The notes under the pieces: generated by a model | The model's database searches: none | Told to the model about the DNA's origin: nothing | The model's input: only the letters and a program-made list of their open reading frames with translations | Position numbers and translations under genes: made by a program | Origin: an uncultured Barnesiella sp. | GTDB taxonomy: Bacteria > Bacteroidota > Bacteroidia > Bacteroidales > Barnesiellaceae_A | NCBI GenBank assembly: GCA_944321085.1 | Contig: CALUJY010000004.1 | Coordinates: forward strand, 62,001 to 126,000 | Length of the DNA stretch: 64,000 bases | Reading direction: 5' to 3' | Shown here: piece by piece, positions 25,864 to 33,553 of the stretch | Layout: every line of letters starts with the position of its first letter | Numbering within the stretch: position 1 is the stretch's first letter

Positions 25864-28800
25864 ATGAAAAAGATTCCTTTTACCTTGGTATGTAGTATCT
25901 GTATAGCGCAGCTTATCAGTGCGCAGGAGACTCTGCCTTTTGTAGAATCGTTCGACGAGCCTTCTTCGATTGAGCGGTTTACGGTGGTAGATGCCAATGA
26001 CGACGGCAAGACATGGACGTATGATGCCAATGCCAAATTGGTACGCTATGATTACAGTTCGGTCAATGCCGGTGATGATTGGCTCTTTACACCGGCTTTT
26101 GTCTTGGAAGAGGGTAAAGAGTATAAAGTATCCTTTACCACACAAGGAAAGTATATGTCTACGTATGAGAAAGTGGCAGTTACCGTAGGAAAGGAGTCGC
26201 AACCGGCAAGTCACACACAAGTATTAGATACTGTCGTGGTTATGTGGAATAGTGAGTTTCGCCTGTCGGAATATCTTTTTACGGTAGATGAAACAGTTGC
26301 TTATCATGTAGGTTTTCATGAGGTAAGCGACCCCCATACATACTATCTTTTATTAGATGATATTCGCATAGAAGAGGTGTCCAATGAGCTTGCACCTGCC
26401 GCAGTAACCGCAGTCGCAGTCGTCCCGGGCGAACAAGGTGCATTGTATGCCGATATTTCTTTTGTCGCTCCATCGCTCAACGTCGAGGGGGGAGAGCTCT
26501 CGTCGTTAGATGCCGTCGAGGTGTATCGCGACGGGATAGGTAACCCTATTAAGGTATTTGACTATCCGGCGATGGGTGAGCAATGCCGGTTTTGCGATGA
26601 GGTAGATACACATGGAGAATATTCCTATTCGATAGTGGCTCGTAACAAAGGCGGTGAGAGCGAGAGAATAAATATAGCGACATACATAGGTTACGATATA
26701 CCGGTAGCGGTAGGAGCATTAGATATAACGCTGGTCGACGGTCATCCTTCTGTTTCTTGGTCGGCACCGCAAGCCGGTATTCATGAGGGATATATCGATA
26801 CCGATGCCCTTACTTATATGGTGATGAGAGACGACGATGTGTGCGTGTCGAGCGGATTGCAGTCGCAGAGTTTCGTAGATGAGACCATCTCTTTTGCTAC
26901 GACACAGCAGGTGCTGGCTCGTTATACGGTGTGGGCTGTCAATGGTGATGTGGCTGGCGAAAAAGATACCACGTCATACGTCGTAGTGGGTGAGCCATAT
27001 ATCGCTCCTATGACCGAGTCGTTTATGATGGCTGCAACCGATACTTACCCGTGGTATTCCCAAAATATAGGTACCGACAAAGAGAAATATTGGGTGGTTA
27101 TGACCTATGGATATAGTCCGCAAGTATATGCTTGGGATGACGATGCCGGGCTGGTTACTTTCAGGTCGGCAGTTGCACCGGCTGGTACTACCGAGCGTTT
27201 CTATTCGCCCATTTTCGATATATCCGACATGTTGCACCCCTCATTGTCATTCTATATGTTCCATACTGCCGATGCGACAAATCAAGATGCTTTGCAGGTA
27301 GAAGTATCGGCCGATGGCTCAAAGTGGCAGGCCGTAAGTGAAACATATCTTTTGGGAACCGCTCAGACAGAAAACGAATGGCAGAAACATGTCGTTTCGC
27401 TCGAATCCTTTGTCGGTTGCGACAGTCTGGCTTTTGCCATGAAAGGCATATCGGCACAAGGACGCAATATCCATATAGACTGCCTATCGCTCTTCGACGA
27501 TTGTTATGATTTGAGACCGTCATCGGTTGTGTCGGAAGGGTGGGTTGACCCCGATAAAACCTTTATTGTTACCGTTACGATAGAAAATAGTGGTGCAAAA
27601 GAGATAGAGAATTATTCGGTAGAGTTGCTGCGCAATGGCGAAACGGTGCAAATGCAAGATGCCTCGGCCTCTTTGGCAGCAGGTGAGACGGTACAATTCC
27701 TGTTCGATTGCTTCGAGACACTTGCCGTTGCCGGAACAGACGTAACCTTCTCGGCTCGTGTCGTATGCGCGCAAGACGAGAAACCCGACAATGACCTGTC
27801 TGACGAATGCTCGGTGCATGTAGCCGCACCTGTATTGCCGATTGTAACAGGTCTGGGCGCATCTACCGACGACCTCAAAGTACACCTCTCGTGGATGCCT
27901 GCTGATAATTACGAAAATTATCCAGTAATTACCGACGATATAGAGTCTTACGAGTCGTTTATTATCGACAATGTGGGTAATTGGACGATGGTAGATGTTG
28001 ATGGTGAAATGACAGGAATATCTTCCAATACCGGGGTGTATCCCAATATTGCCGCTCCTATGGCTTTCCAAGTGTTTAATCCCGTAGATGCCGATATCGA
28101 TATGGAAACTTACGAGCTTACTTGGGGGCCTTATTCGGGTAATCAATACCTTTTCGGAATGTACAACCAAGATCGTCAGGTTCCTAACGACGACTGGCTT
28201 ATCTCTACGACCGTTGCAGGGGGAAGTGAGGTGTCGTTCTATGCCAAGTCGGTTACTATCGGCTATGCTCTCGCAACTGTCGAGTTCCATTATTCTACAA
28301 CCACGGCAGAGCCTGAGAGTTTCCGATTGTTAGATAGCATGACAGTTCCTGCTACATGGAGCCGTTACAACTATCGTTTGCCGCAAGATGCCCGCTACTT
28401 TGCCATACGCCATACTACATTAGGCGGCTTGGGATTGATGATAGACGACATCACCTATCAACCTACCACGGGAACACCTGTGATAGAAGAGCCCATAGGA
28501 TATAATGTGTATCGTGATGGAGTCAAACTTACCGACACTTCGGTCGAAGAAGCTGCCTACGACGATGTCGTGCCTGTTGAAGCTGAGTACAGCTATCAGG
28601 TAACGGCAGTTTATCCTACCGGAGAGTCATACTATTCCGAACCGCTTGTTGTGCGCGTCAGCTCATCTGTCGTTTCTGTGGTTACCTCCGACGGCATGGT
28701 CTATGGATGCGATGGCTATATCAAGGTTAACCTGCCGCAGGCCGGACTGCTGAGCGTTTACGCTGCCGATGGCACTACTCTTGTTAACCGTTGGCAACCG

Positions 28801-28884
28801 GCGGGTATTGACATGCTCTCTATGCCTCGCGGCCTTTACATTGTCCGTATGGGTAGTCAAGTATGGAAAGTAATAGTACGTTGA
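25864..28884 (+). CDS. Large secreted choice-of-anchor J / fibronectin-like protein, T9SS type
   Basis: 1006 residues from the ATG at 25864 (a GTG at 25858 is less likely). Signal peptide ending SAQ. Domains in order: a cleaved-adhesin/choice-of-anchor J domain (about 22-175: PFVESFDE, GDDWLFTPAF, LLLDDIRIEE), fibronectin-III-like modules (about 180-370), a second anchor-J domain (about 375-550), a CARDB-like module (about 560-655), a third anchor-J domain (about 680-885, with DDWLISTTV and IDDITYQ), another FN3, and a C-terminal T9SS-like sorting strand (GLLSVYAADG ... PRGLYIVRMG). Related in design to gingipain/haemagglutinin adhesin domains. Probably surface attached and adhesive. Confidence 0.85.
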   Translation: MKKIPFTLVCSICIAQLISAQETLPFVESFDEPSSIERFTVVDANDDGKTWTYDANAKLVRYDYSSVNAGDDWLFTPAFVLEEGKEYKVSFTTQGKYMSTYEKVAVTVGKESQPASHTQVLDTVVVMWNSEFRLSEYLFTVDETVAYHVGFHEVSDPHTYYLLLDDIRIEEVSNELAPAAVTAVAVVPGEQGALYADISFVAPSLNVEGGELSSLDAVEVYRDGIGNPIKVFDYPAMGEQCRFCDEVDTHGEYSYSIVARNKGGESERINIATYIGYDIPVAVGALDITLVDGHPSVSWSAPQAGIHEGYIDTDALTYMVMRDDDVCVSSGLQSQSFVDETISFATTQQVLARYTVWAVNGDVAGEKDTTSYVVVGEPYIAPMTESFMMAATDTYPWYSQNIGTDKEKYWVVMTYGYSPQVYAWDDDAGLVTFRSAVAPAGTTERFYSPIFDISDMLHPSLSFYMFHTADATNQDALQVEVSADGSKWQAVSETYLLGTAQTENEWQKHVVSLESFVGCDSLAFAMKGISAQGRNIHIDCLSLFDDCYDLRPSSVVSEGWVDPDKTFIVTVTIENSGAKEIENYSVELLRNGETVQMQDASASLAAGETVQFLFDCFETLAVAGTDVTFSARVVCAQDEKPDNDLSDECSVHVAAPVLPIVTGLGASTDDLKVHLSWMPADNYENYPVITDDIESYESFIIDNVGNWTMVDVDGEMTGISSNTGVYPNIAAPMAFQVFNPVDADIDMETYELTWGPYSGNQYLFGMYNQDRQVPNDDWLISTTVAGGSEVSFYAKSVTIGYALATVEFHYSTTTAEPESFRLLDSMTVPATWSRYNYRLPQDARYFAIRHTTLGGLGLMIDDITYQPTTGTPVIEEPIGYNVYRDGVKLTDTSVEEAAYDDVVPVEAEYSYQVTAVYPTGESYYSEPLVVRVSSSVVSVVTSDGMVYGCDGYIKVNLPQAGLLSVYAADGTTLVNRWQPAGIDMLSMPRGLYIVRMGSQVWKVIVR

Positions 28885-28895
28885 TAAGTATATTT

Positions 28896-28924
28896 GTTAC
28901 GGCGAATTTTGATTTCGCCGTAAC
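28896..28924 (+). terminator. Hairpin after the adhesin-like gene
   Basis: Perfect 11-bp stem GTTACGGCGAA (28896-28906) / TTCGCCGTAAC (28914-28924), 12 bases after the stop codon. Only a weak downstream T run (TGTCATTTTG), so it may end or protect the mRNA. Confidence 0.6.
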
Positions 28925-28972
28925 TGCACTGTCATTTTGATGAAAAGGTTGCTGCAAATTCTTTGGAGATGG

Positions 28973-29103
28973 TAGTTTTGTAGATGTGCAATGTGAACAG
29001 AGGGTCGGAGTTGTAACTCAAAGCAGCAAGAGACGATACTCCCGCCGTATAAGGTGCCCGCCCTGACACTCCATGTTTGCTCATTCAGGGCACTTTATAT
29101 TTA
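28973..29103 (+). ncRNA. Possible small RNA in the adhesin-queC gap
   Basis: Within the 527-base gap 28885-29411. TAGTTTTG (28973-28980) fits the -7 element, without a matching -33. About 110 bases on, a hairpin GTGCCC..CCTGA (29053-29065) / TCAGGGCAC (29085-29093) is followed by TTTATATTTATT. The predicted transcript has a small GAGT-UGUA-ACUC stem-loop (around 29004-29015) followed by AAAGCAGC. This recalls domain IV of SRP RNA, but I could not pair the flanking arms, so the SRP identity is not claimed. No coding frame of note. Confidence 0.3.
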
Positions 29104-29126
29104 TTCTGTTATTGCACGCATAGTTG

Positions 29127-29170
29127 GGCTGTGGTGGATTTTTCTGTTCGCCACAGCCTTTGTGTTTTCG
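29127..29170 (+). terminator. Second hairpin with T-rich tail in the gap before queC
   Basis: GGCTGTGGTGGA (29127-29138) pairs with TCGCCACAGCC (29148-29158), one G-U or mismatch tolerated, followed by TTTGTGTTTT. It looks like an intrinsic terminator, yet no gene ends just before it, which supports some transcript arising inside the gap. Confidence 0.55.
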
Positions 29171-29245
29171 AAATATCTTTTACGCAGAATTTTACAGCGT
29201 TGTACTTTGTTGATACACATTTGTTTAAGCGCCTTATAAGACGTT

Positions 29246-29279
29246 GTTGCCGTTTATTCGTCGATATTATATAACTTTG
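29246..29279 (+). promoter_or_regulatory. Putative queC promoter
   Basis: TAACTTTG at 29272-29279 fits TAnnTTTG; GTTG at 29246-29249 is a partial -33 at 22 bases. It would give a leader of about 125 bases before queC. Confidence 0.5.
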
Positions 29280-29411
29280 CAACCCGATAGAGCTGTCGTT
29301 TATGCACGGACGAAGAGGCAAGGCCGGTTATTGCGCCCTGTGAGACCGCTCGTAAAATTATCATACAACAATCCTTTCACGTTTTTGTGTGGAGACTTAA
29401 AAATTGCAAGT

Positions 29412-30098
29412 ATGGATATAGAGAAAAATGAGTCGGCTTTGGTCTGTTTTTCGGGAGGGCAAGACTCTACGACCTGTCTTTTTTGGGCATTGAAGCATTT
29501 TGCTTCGGTACGTGCCGTGTGCTTCCGTTATGGTCAGAAACATGAACTCGAAATAGAAGTGGCGCGTCGTATTGCCGCCGGGGCAGGAGTACCGTTCGAG
29601 GTACTCGATATGGAATTGCTCGGGCAGCTTACCGTAGGCAACTCGTCGCTTACCGATGGTACCATGACGATGGACAAGGAGAAACCCGAAGACGGTTATC
29701 CCAATACATTCGTTCCCGGACGCAATATGCTTTTCCTCACCTTTGCTGCCGTGGTGGCATTCAAGTACGGTATCAAGCACCTTGTTACCGGCGTTTCGCA
29801 AGCCGATTACAGCGGTTATCCCGATTGTCGCGACACCTTCATGCGTTCGCTCAATGTTTCGCTCAATTTGGCTCTCGATACGCAGTTGGTCATTCATACG
29901 CCGTTGATGTGGATGGACAAGGCGCAAGAGTGGGAGTTGGCCGACGAGTTGGGTGTCTTCGACCTTGTACGTAACGAAACGCTCACCTGCTACAACGGCA
30001 TCATAGCCGATGGTTGTGGCGAATGCCCTGCATGCAAGTTGCGCAAGCACGGCTTGGATGCCTTCTTGGCACGTCATCCCGAAAAGAATCGCGGTTGA
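29412..30098 (+). CDS. queC: 7-cyano-7-deazaguanine synthase
   Basis: 228 residues. Converts 7-carboxy-7-deazaguanine to preQ0 in queuosine synthesis, using ATP and ammonia. The PP-loop FSGGQDSTT is near residues 11-19, and the C-terminal zinc cluster is seen in ETLTCYNG ... [10 protein letters not shown]. The frame is open 168 bases further upstream, but the ATG at 29412 is chosen because the family starts just before the PP-loop and a promoter-like element lies inside the extension. Followed after 35 bases by the AspT-type transporter gene. Confidence 0.93.
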   Translation: MDIEKNESALVCFSGGQDSTTCLFWALKHFASVRAVCFRYGQKHELEIEVARRIAAGAGVPFEVLDMELLGQLTVGNSSLTDGTMTMDKEKPEDGYPNTFVPGRNMLFLTFAAVVAFKYGIKHLVTGVSQADYSGYPDCRDTFMRSLNVSLNLALDTQLVIHTPLMWMDKAQEWELADELGVFDLVRNETLTCYNGIIADGCGECPACKLRKHGLDAFLARHPEKNRG

Positions 30099-30133
30099 TG
30101 TGTCCCTATGTATCACTCTTATTTTTGTAACTC

Positions 30134-31795
30134 GTGGATTGGATAAATACCCTTTTTGTAGAACATTCGGCATTGCAGGCCATCATTGTATTGTCACTGA
30201 TTTCGGCCATAGGTTTGGGCTTGGGAAAAGTGCGATTCTTCGGTGTGTCGTTAGGCGTCACGTTTGTCTTTTTTGCCGGCATATTGGCGGGGCATTTCGG
30301 GCTGTCTATCGACCCGCAGATGCTCAACTACGCCGAGAGTTTCGGTTTGGTGATTTTTGTATATGCTCTCGGTTTGCAGGTAGGGCCCGGCTTTTTCAGT
30401 TCCTTTCGTAAAGGCGGGGTACAGCAAAACATGCTTGCCACGGGAGTAGTGCTTATAGGCACATTCATGGCAGTGGCCGGCACATGGTTTATGCCCATCT
30501 CGTTGCCCGATATGGTAGGCCTTCTTTGTGGAGCCACTACCAATACGCCCGCCTTGGGTGCTGCACAGCAGACGCTCAAACAGATGGGTGTCGATGCCAG
30601 CTCTCCCGCTTTGAGTTGCGCTATGACCTATCCGTTGGGTGTCGTGGGAGTTATTCTCTCCATACTCTTTATTCGCAAAGTGTGGGTACGCGACAAAGAT
30701 TTGAAAGTGAAAGACCACGATAATGCCAACCAGCCTTTTATCGCGGCATTTCAAGCTCACAATCCTGCTATTTTCGATAAAAGCATCAAGGAGATTGCCG
30801 GGCTTAGCTACCCCAAATTTGTCATATCGCGATTGTGGCGCGACGGTAAGGTCTGCATCCCTACTTCCGAGACAATTATCCGTGAGAACGACCGCCTCTT
30901 GGTCATCACCTCGGAACGGTTTGCCCCCGCTCTTACCTTGCTTTTCGGCGAGCAGGAACATACCGATTGGAATAAAGACGACATCGACTGGAATGCCATA
31001 GACAGTCGCCTCATTTCGCAACGTATTGTGGTGACGCGTCCCGAACTCAATGGCAAGAAACTCGGGTCGCTGCATCTTCGAAACCTTTATGGCATCAACA
31101 TCAGTCGCGTCTATCGCAGCGGCGTGCAACTTCTTGCCACGGCCGGGTTGCGCCTTCAACTGGGCGACCGTCTCACCGTAGTGGGCGAGGCTGCCGCCGT
31201 ACACAATGTAGAGAAGGTGTTGGGTAATGCCGTGCGAAGCCTCAAAGAACCCAATCTCATAGCCGTATTTATAGGTATCATATTAGGTCTGGCGTTAGGA
31301 GCCATCCCATTCAATATTCCCGGTATGTCGGCGCCCGTAAGGTTAGGTATTGCCGGAGGTCCTATTATTGTGGGCATTCTTATCGGTACGTTCGGCCCGC
31401 GCATACACATGGTTACCTACACGACCCGCAGTGCCAATCTCATGTTGAGGGCGCTCGGTCTCTCACTCTATCTTGCCTGTTTGGGTCTCGATGCCGGGGA
31501 GCACTTCTTCGCGACGGTCTTTCGTCCCGAGGGCTTGATGTGGATAGGCACGGGATTTCTCCTTACCGTTGTGCCAGTGCTCATCATGGGAGTATTGGCA
31601 TTCAAGTGGTGGCATGTCGATTTCGGTACTACCGTGGGTGTGTTATGCGGCAGTATGGCCAACCCCATGGCGTTGACTTATGCCAACGAAATCATCCCCG
31701 GCGACAACCCTTCGGTGGCATACGCTACGGTATATCCCCTCTCTATGTTTCTGCGCGTCATCATCGCACAGGTATTGCTGACATTTCTGCTCTAA
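30134..31795 (+). CDS. AspT/YidE-type putative transporter (AAEX family)
   Basis: 553 residues from a GTG start; no ATG gives the conserved N-terminus. Two repeated membrane modules of about five helices each (about 1-185 and 375-553), both with the family pattern of GLxxGxxxFFG..LG and CGxxTNTPALGAA / CGSMANPMALTYA motifs, flank two TrkA-C (RCK-C) domains (about 205-370). The family includes the aspartate:alanine exchanger; the substrate here is unknown. Inner membrane. Probably co-transcribed with queC. Confidence 0.87.
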   Translation: MDWINTLFVEHSALQAIIVLSLISAIGLGLGKVRFFGVSLGVTFVFFAGILAGHFGLSIDPQMLNYAESFGLVIFVYALGLQVGPGFFSSFRKGGVQQNMLATGVVLIGTFMAVAGTWFMPISLPDMVGLLCGATTNTPALGAAQQTLKQMGVDASSPALSCAMTYPLGVVGVILSILFIRKVWVRDKDLKVKDHDNANQPFIAAFQAHNPAIFDKSIKEIAGLSYPKFVISRLWRDGKVCIPTSETIIRENDRLLVITSERFAPALTLLFGEQEHTDWNKDDIDWNAIDSRLISQRIVVTRPELNGKKLGSLHLRNLYGINISRVYRSGVQLLATAGLRLQLGDRLTVVGEAAAVHNVEKVLGNAVRSLKEPNLIAVFIGIILGLALGAIPFNIPGMSAPVRLGIAGGPIIVGILIGTFGPRIHMVTYTTRSANLMLRALGLSLYLACLGLDAGEHFFATVFRPEGLMWIGTGFLLTVVPVLIMGVLAFKWWHVDFGTTVGVLCGSMANPMALTYANEIIPGDNPSVAYATVYPLSMFLRVIIAQVLLTFLL

Positions 31796-31843
31796 TACGC
31801 ACTGTCCGTGACCGGCAGGCGTAGGTTATAAGAAGATATGACA

Positions 31844-31892
31844 ATCCCCTGTTTGTCGCCGTTGTCAAGGCTGCAAGCAGGGGATGTTTTAT
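31844..31892 (+). terminator. Intrinsic terminator
   Basis: ATCCCCTGTTTG (31844-31855) pairs with CAAGCAGGGGAT (31874-31885), one G-U, followed by GTTTTATAA. Ends the queC-transporter transcript before the convergent galE. Confidence 0.8.
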
Positions 31893-31920
31893 AAGGTCGT
31901 TATATTATGGCATCGTGCTC

Positions 31921-32955
31921 TTACATGATACCGCGTTCGTGCAATTTCACTTGCCATTTCCATGCCGAGGCTAGCGTGTCGTCGAGGCTCTCTTGCGCCG
32001 TCCATCCCAGCACCTTGTTGGCCTTTTCGGGATTAGCCCACACTTGCTCTATATCGCCTTCGCGTCGGCCTGTAATTTTGTGGGGCACAGGCACTCCTGT
32101 TGCCCGTTCGAAAGCAGCAATCAGTTCCAGTACCGATACGCCACGTCCTGTTCCGAGGTTAAATACCTCGACCTGTTCAGCCGATTTGTTTTCTATCATG
32201 CGGTTTACCGCAATGACATGCGCTTTGGCAAGGTCTACCACATTGATATAGTCGCGTATGCAAGAGCCGTCGGGGGTGTTGTAGTCGTCGCCGAAGACGC
32301 TCAGTTCCTTGCGTATGCCCATGGCAGCTTGTGTAAGGTATGGTACGAGGTTTTGCGGCACGCCTTGCGGTAATTCGCCGATTTCGGCGCTCGGGTGTGC
32401 TCCTATCGGGTTGAAATAGCGCAACAGTATGGCGCGGAAAGGAGCTCCGGCATGTATCGTGTCGGTAATAATCTCTTCGCAAATCTGCTTGGTATTTCCG
32501 TAGGGCGATACGGCGGGTTTTATGGGAGCATTCTCGTCGACCGGCAATACGTCGGGTTGTCCGTACACGGTGCACGACGAAGAGAATACGATACCCTTTA
32601 CCCCGAATTCGGGCATAAGGTCGAGCAGGTTCAACAACGACACAAGATTATTGCGATAGTAGAGTAGTGGCATCTTCACCGATTCGCCTACGGCCTTGCT
32701 TGCGGCAAAATGGATGATACCCTCTATTCCCTCGTATTTCGTGAATACCGAGCGCATAGCCTCTTTGTCGCGGCAGTCGAGTTTTTCAAAAGCCGGACGC
32801 TTGCCTGTGATGCGGTAAATACCGTCGAGAACCTCTTCGTTCGAGTTTGACAAATTGTCTACCACTACAACCTCAAAACCTGCGTTTTGCAGTTCTACAA
32901 CCGTGTGTGAGCCTATATATCCTGCACCTCCGGTTACCAAAATCTTTTTTCCCAT
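31921..32955 (-). CDS. galE: UDP-glucose 4-epimerase
   Basis: 344 residues, extended SDR fold. NAD-binding GGAGYIGSH (about 8-16), the SSSCTVYG strand with catalytic Ser/Thr, YGNTK catalytic Tyr/Lys, and the RYFNPIGAHPS segment are all typical of GalE. It interconverts UDP-glucose and UDP-galactose. Single gene. TATCTTTG on the minus strand at 33007-33000, about 45 bases upstream, is a good -7 element. Confidence 0.95.
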   Translation of the reverse strand: MGKKILVTGGAGYIGSHTVVELQNAGFEVVVVDNLSNSNEEVLDGIYRITGKRPAFEKLDCRDKEAMRSVFTKYEGIEGIIHFAASKAVGESVKMPLLYYRNNLVSLLNLLDLMPEFGVKGIVFSSSCTVYGQPDVLPVDENAPIKPAVSPYGNTKQICEEIITDTIHAGAPFRAILLRYFNPIGAHPSAEIGELPQGVPQNLVPYLTQAAMGIRKELSVFGDDYNTPDGSCIRDYINVVDLAKAHVIAVNRMIENKSAEQVEVFNLGTGRGVSVLELIAAFERATGVPVPHKITGRREGDIEQVWANPEKANKVLGWTAQESLDDTLASAWKWQVKLHERGIM

Positions 32956-32999
32956 AGTATAATTAAAATTAATATACGCTATTGTTTTGATTGATGTTG

Positions 33000-33007
33000 C
33001 AAAGATA
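33000..33007 (-). promoter_or_regulatory. Putative -7 element of galE
   Basis: TATCTTTG on the minus strand fits TAnnTTTG and lies 45 bases upstream of the galE ATG. No TTTG at the correct distance was found. Confidence 0.5.
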
Positions 33008-33187
33008 ATATAAACAAAGCCAATACGGAATAAAGTGCTGCTTTAATTTCTTTCGTTTGCAGCTCTATTCTTCGGCGTTAAGTCGGGTTCGGTATCTTCG
33101 GCTTTCAAGTTCGAAACAAAGGAAACGAAAAACGGATTCTCCTCATGCAGAAAGTCTGACACAAGTGACAATAAAAACGCTATTTTG

Positions 33188-33219
33188 TTTGCATTATTCA
33201 GAATATAATCATAGCTTTG
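33188..33219 (+). promoter_or_regulatory. Canonical promoter of an orphan small transcript
   Basis: TTTG (33188-33191), 20-base spacer, TAGCTTTG (33212-33219): a full match to the Bacteroidota consensus. The predicted start is near 33226; a strong terminator follows at 33307-33345 with no open frame in between. Confidence 0.75.
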
Positions 33220-33225
33220 TGCAGC

Positions 33226-33345
33226 GAAGAAAAAAGATAATCTTGATATACAAGAATAGATAAACCCCTCCCTAATTTTTATGGGATAAGCTCTATTACA
33301 GAGCTGCGTGACGACAATCCGTGAGGATAGGCGTCACGTTTTTTT
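33226..33345 (+). ncRNA. Predicted orphan small RNA, about 120 nt
   Basis: Bounded by a perfect promoter (33188-33219) and an intrinsic terminator. It carries an A-rich 5' part, a hairpin AGCTCT-ATTAC-AGAGCT (33289-33305), then the terminator stem CGTGACG (33307-33313) / CGTCACG (33332-33338) enclosing ATCC-GTGA-GGAT, and a run of seven T. The only ATG (33281) is followed by a stop after one codon. It could be a trans-acting sRNA, or a leader with an attenuator for the portal-like gene 208 bases downstream. No known RNA family was recognised. Confidence 0.55.
33307..33345 (+). terminator. Intrinsic terminator of the orphan transcript
   Basis: Outer stem CGTGACG/CGTCACG with inner stem ATCC/GGAT and a GTGA loop, followed immediately by TTTTTTT (33339-33345). 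No coding gene ends upstream on this strand. Confidence 0.85.
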
Positions 33346-33553
33346 AGCAGGTGCTTTGTATTGTTCCCGTATTATATTGTAGGTCGGGAAGACGTGCCGC
33401 TCGGCAGGCAGTTTGTCATCAAATATAATTGATGGTTGCCGATGCCGGAGTTCAGCCCTTTTCACGATGTGTGCCATATCATCATTTTATTACACGAGAG
33501 TATTATTGAGGTCGGTTTATTTTGCGGTGTCATTCACCAAAAAGAAAAATAAT

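Noticed and set aside
28985..29095. SRP (4.5S) RNA
   Set aside because: The stem-loop followed by AAAGCAGC looks like domain IV, but the 5' and 3' flanks do not pair into the long helix that SRP RNA needs, and the apical loop is not GGAA. Kept only as a low-confidence unknown RNA.
29280..29411. preQ1 riboswitch in the queC leader
   Set aside because: The queC leader was inspected for preQ1-I and preQ1-II like patterns; no short pseudoknot-type arrangement with the A-rich tail was found.
29397..30173. Long antisense open frame opposite queC
   Set aside because: It mirrors a strongly supported gene, has no family motif and contains a composition expected from the opposite strand of GC-rich codons. 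The same applies to other long antisense frames, for example 30251-31204 and 47173-47973.
33413..33553. N-terminal extension of the portal-like protein
   Set aside because: The extra 47 residues are Cys/Ser/Phe-rich and unlike the rest, and the ATG at 33554 has an A-rich upstream context (AAAAAGAAAAATAAT) typical of starts in this group.
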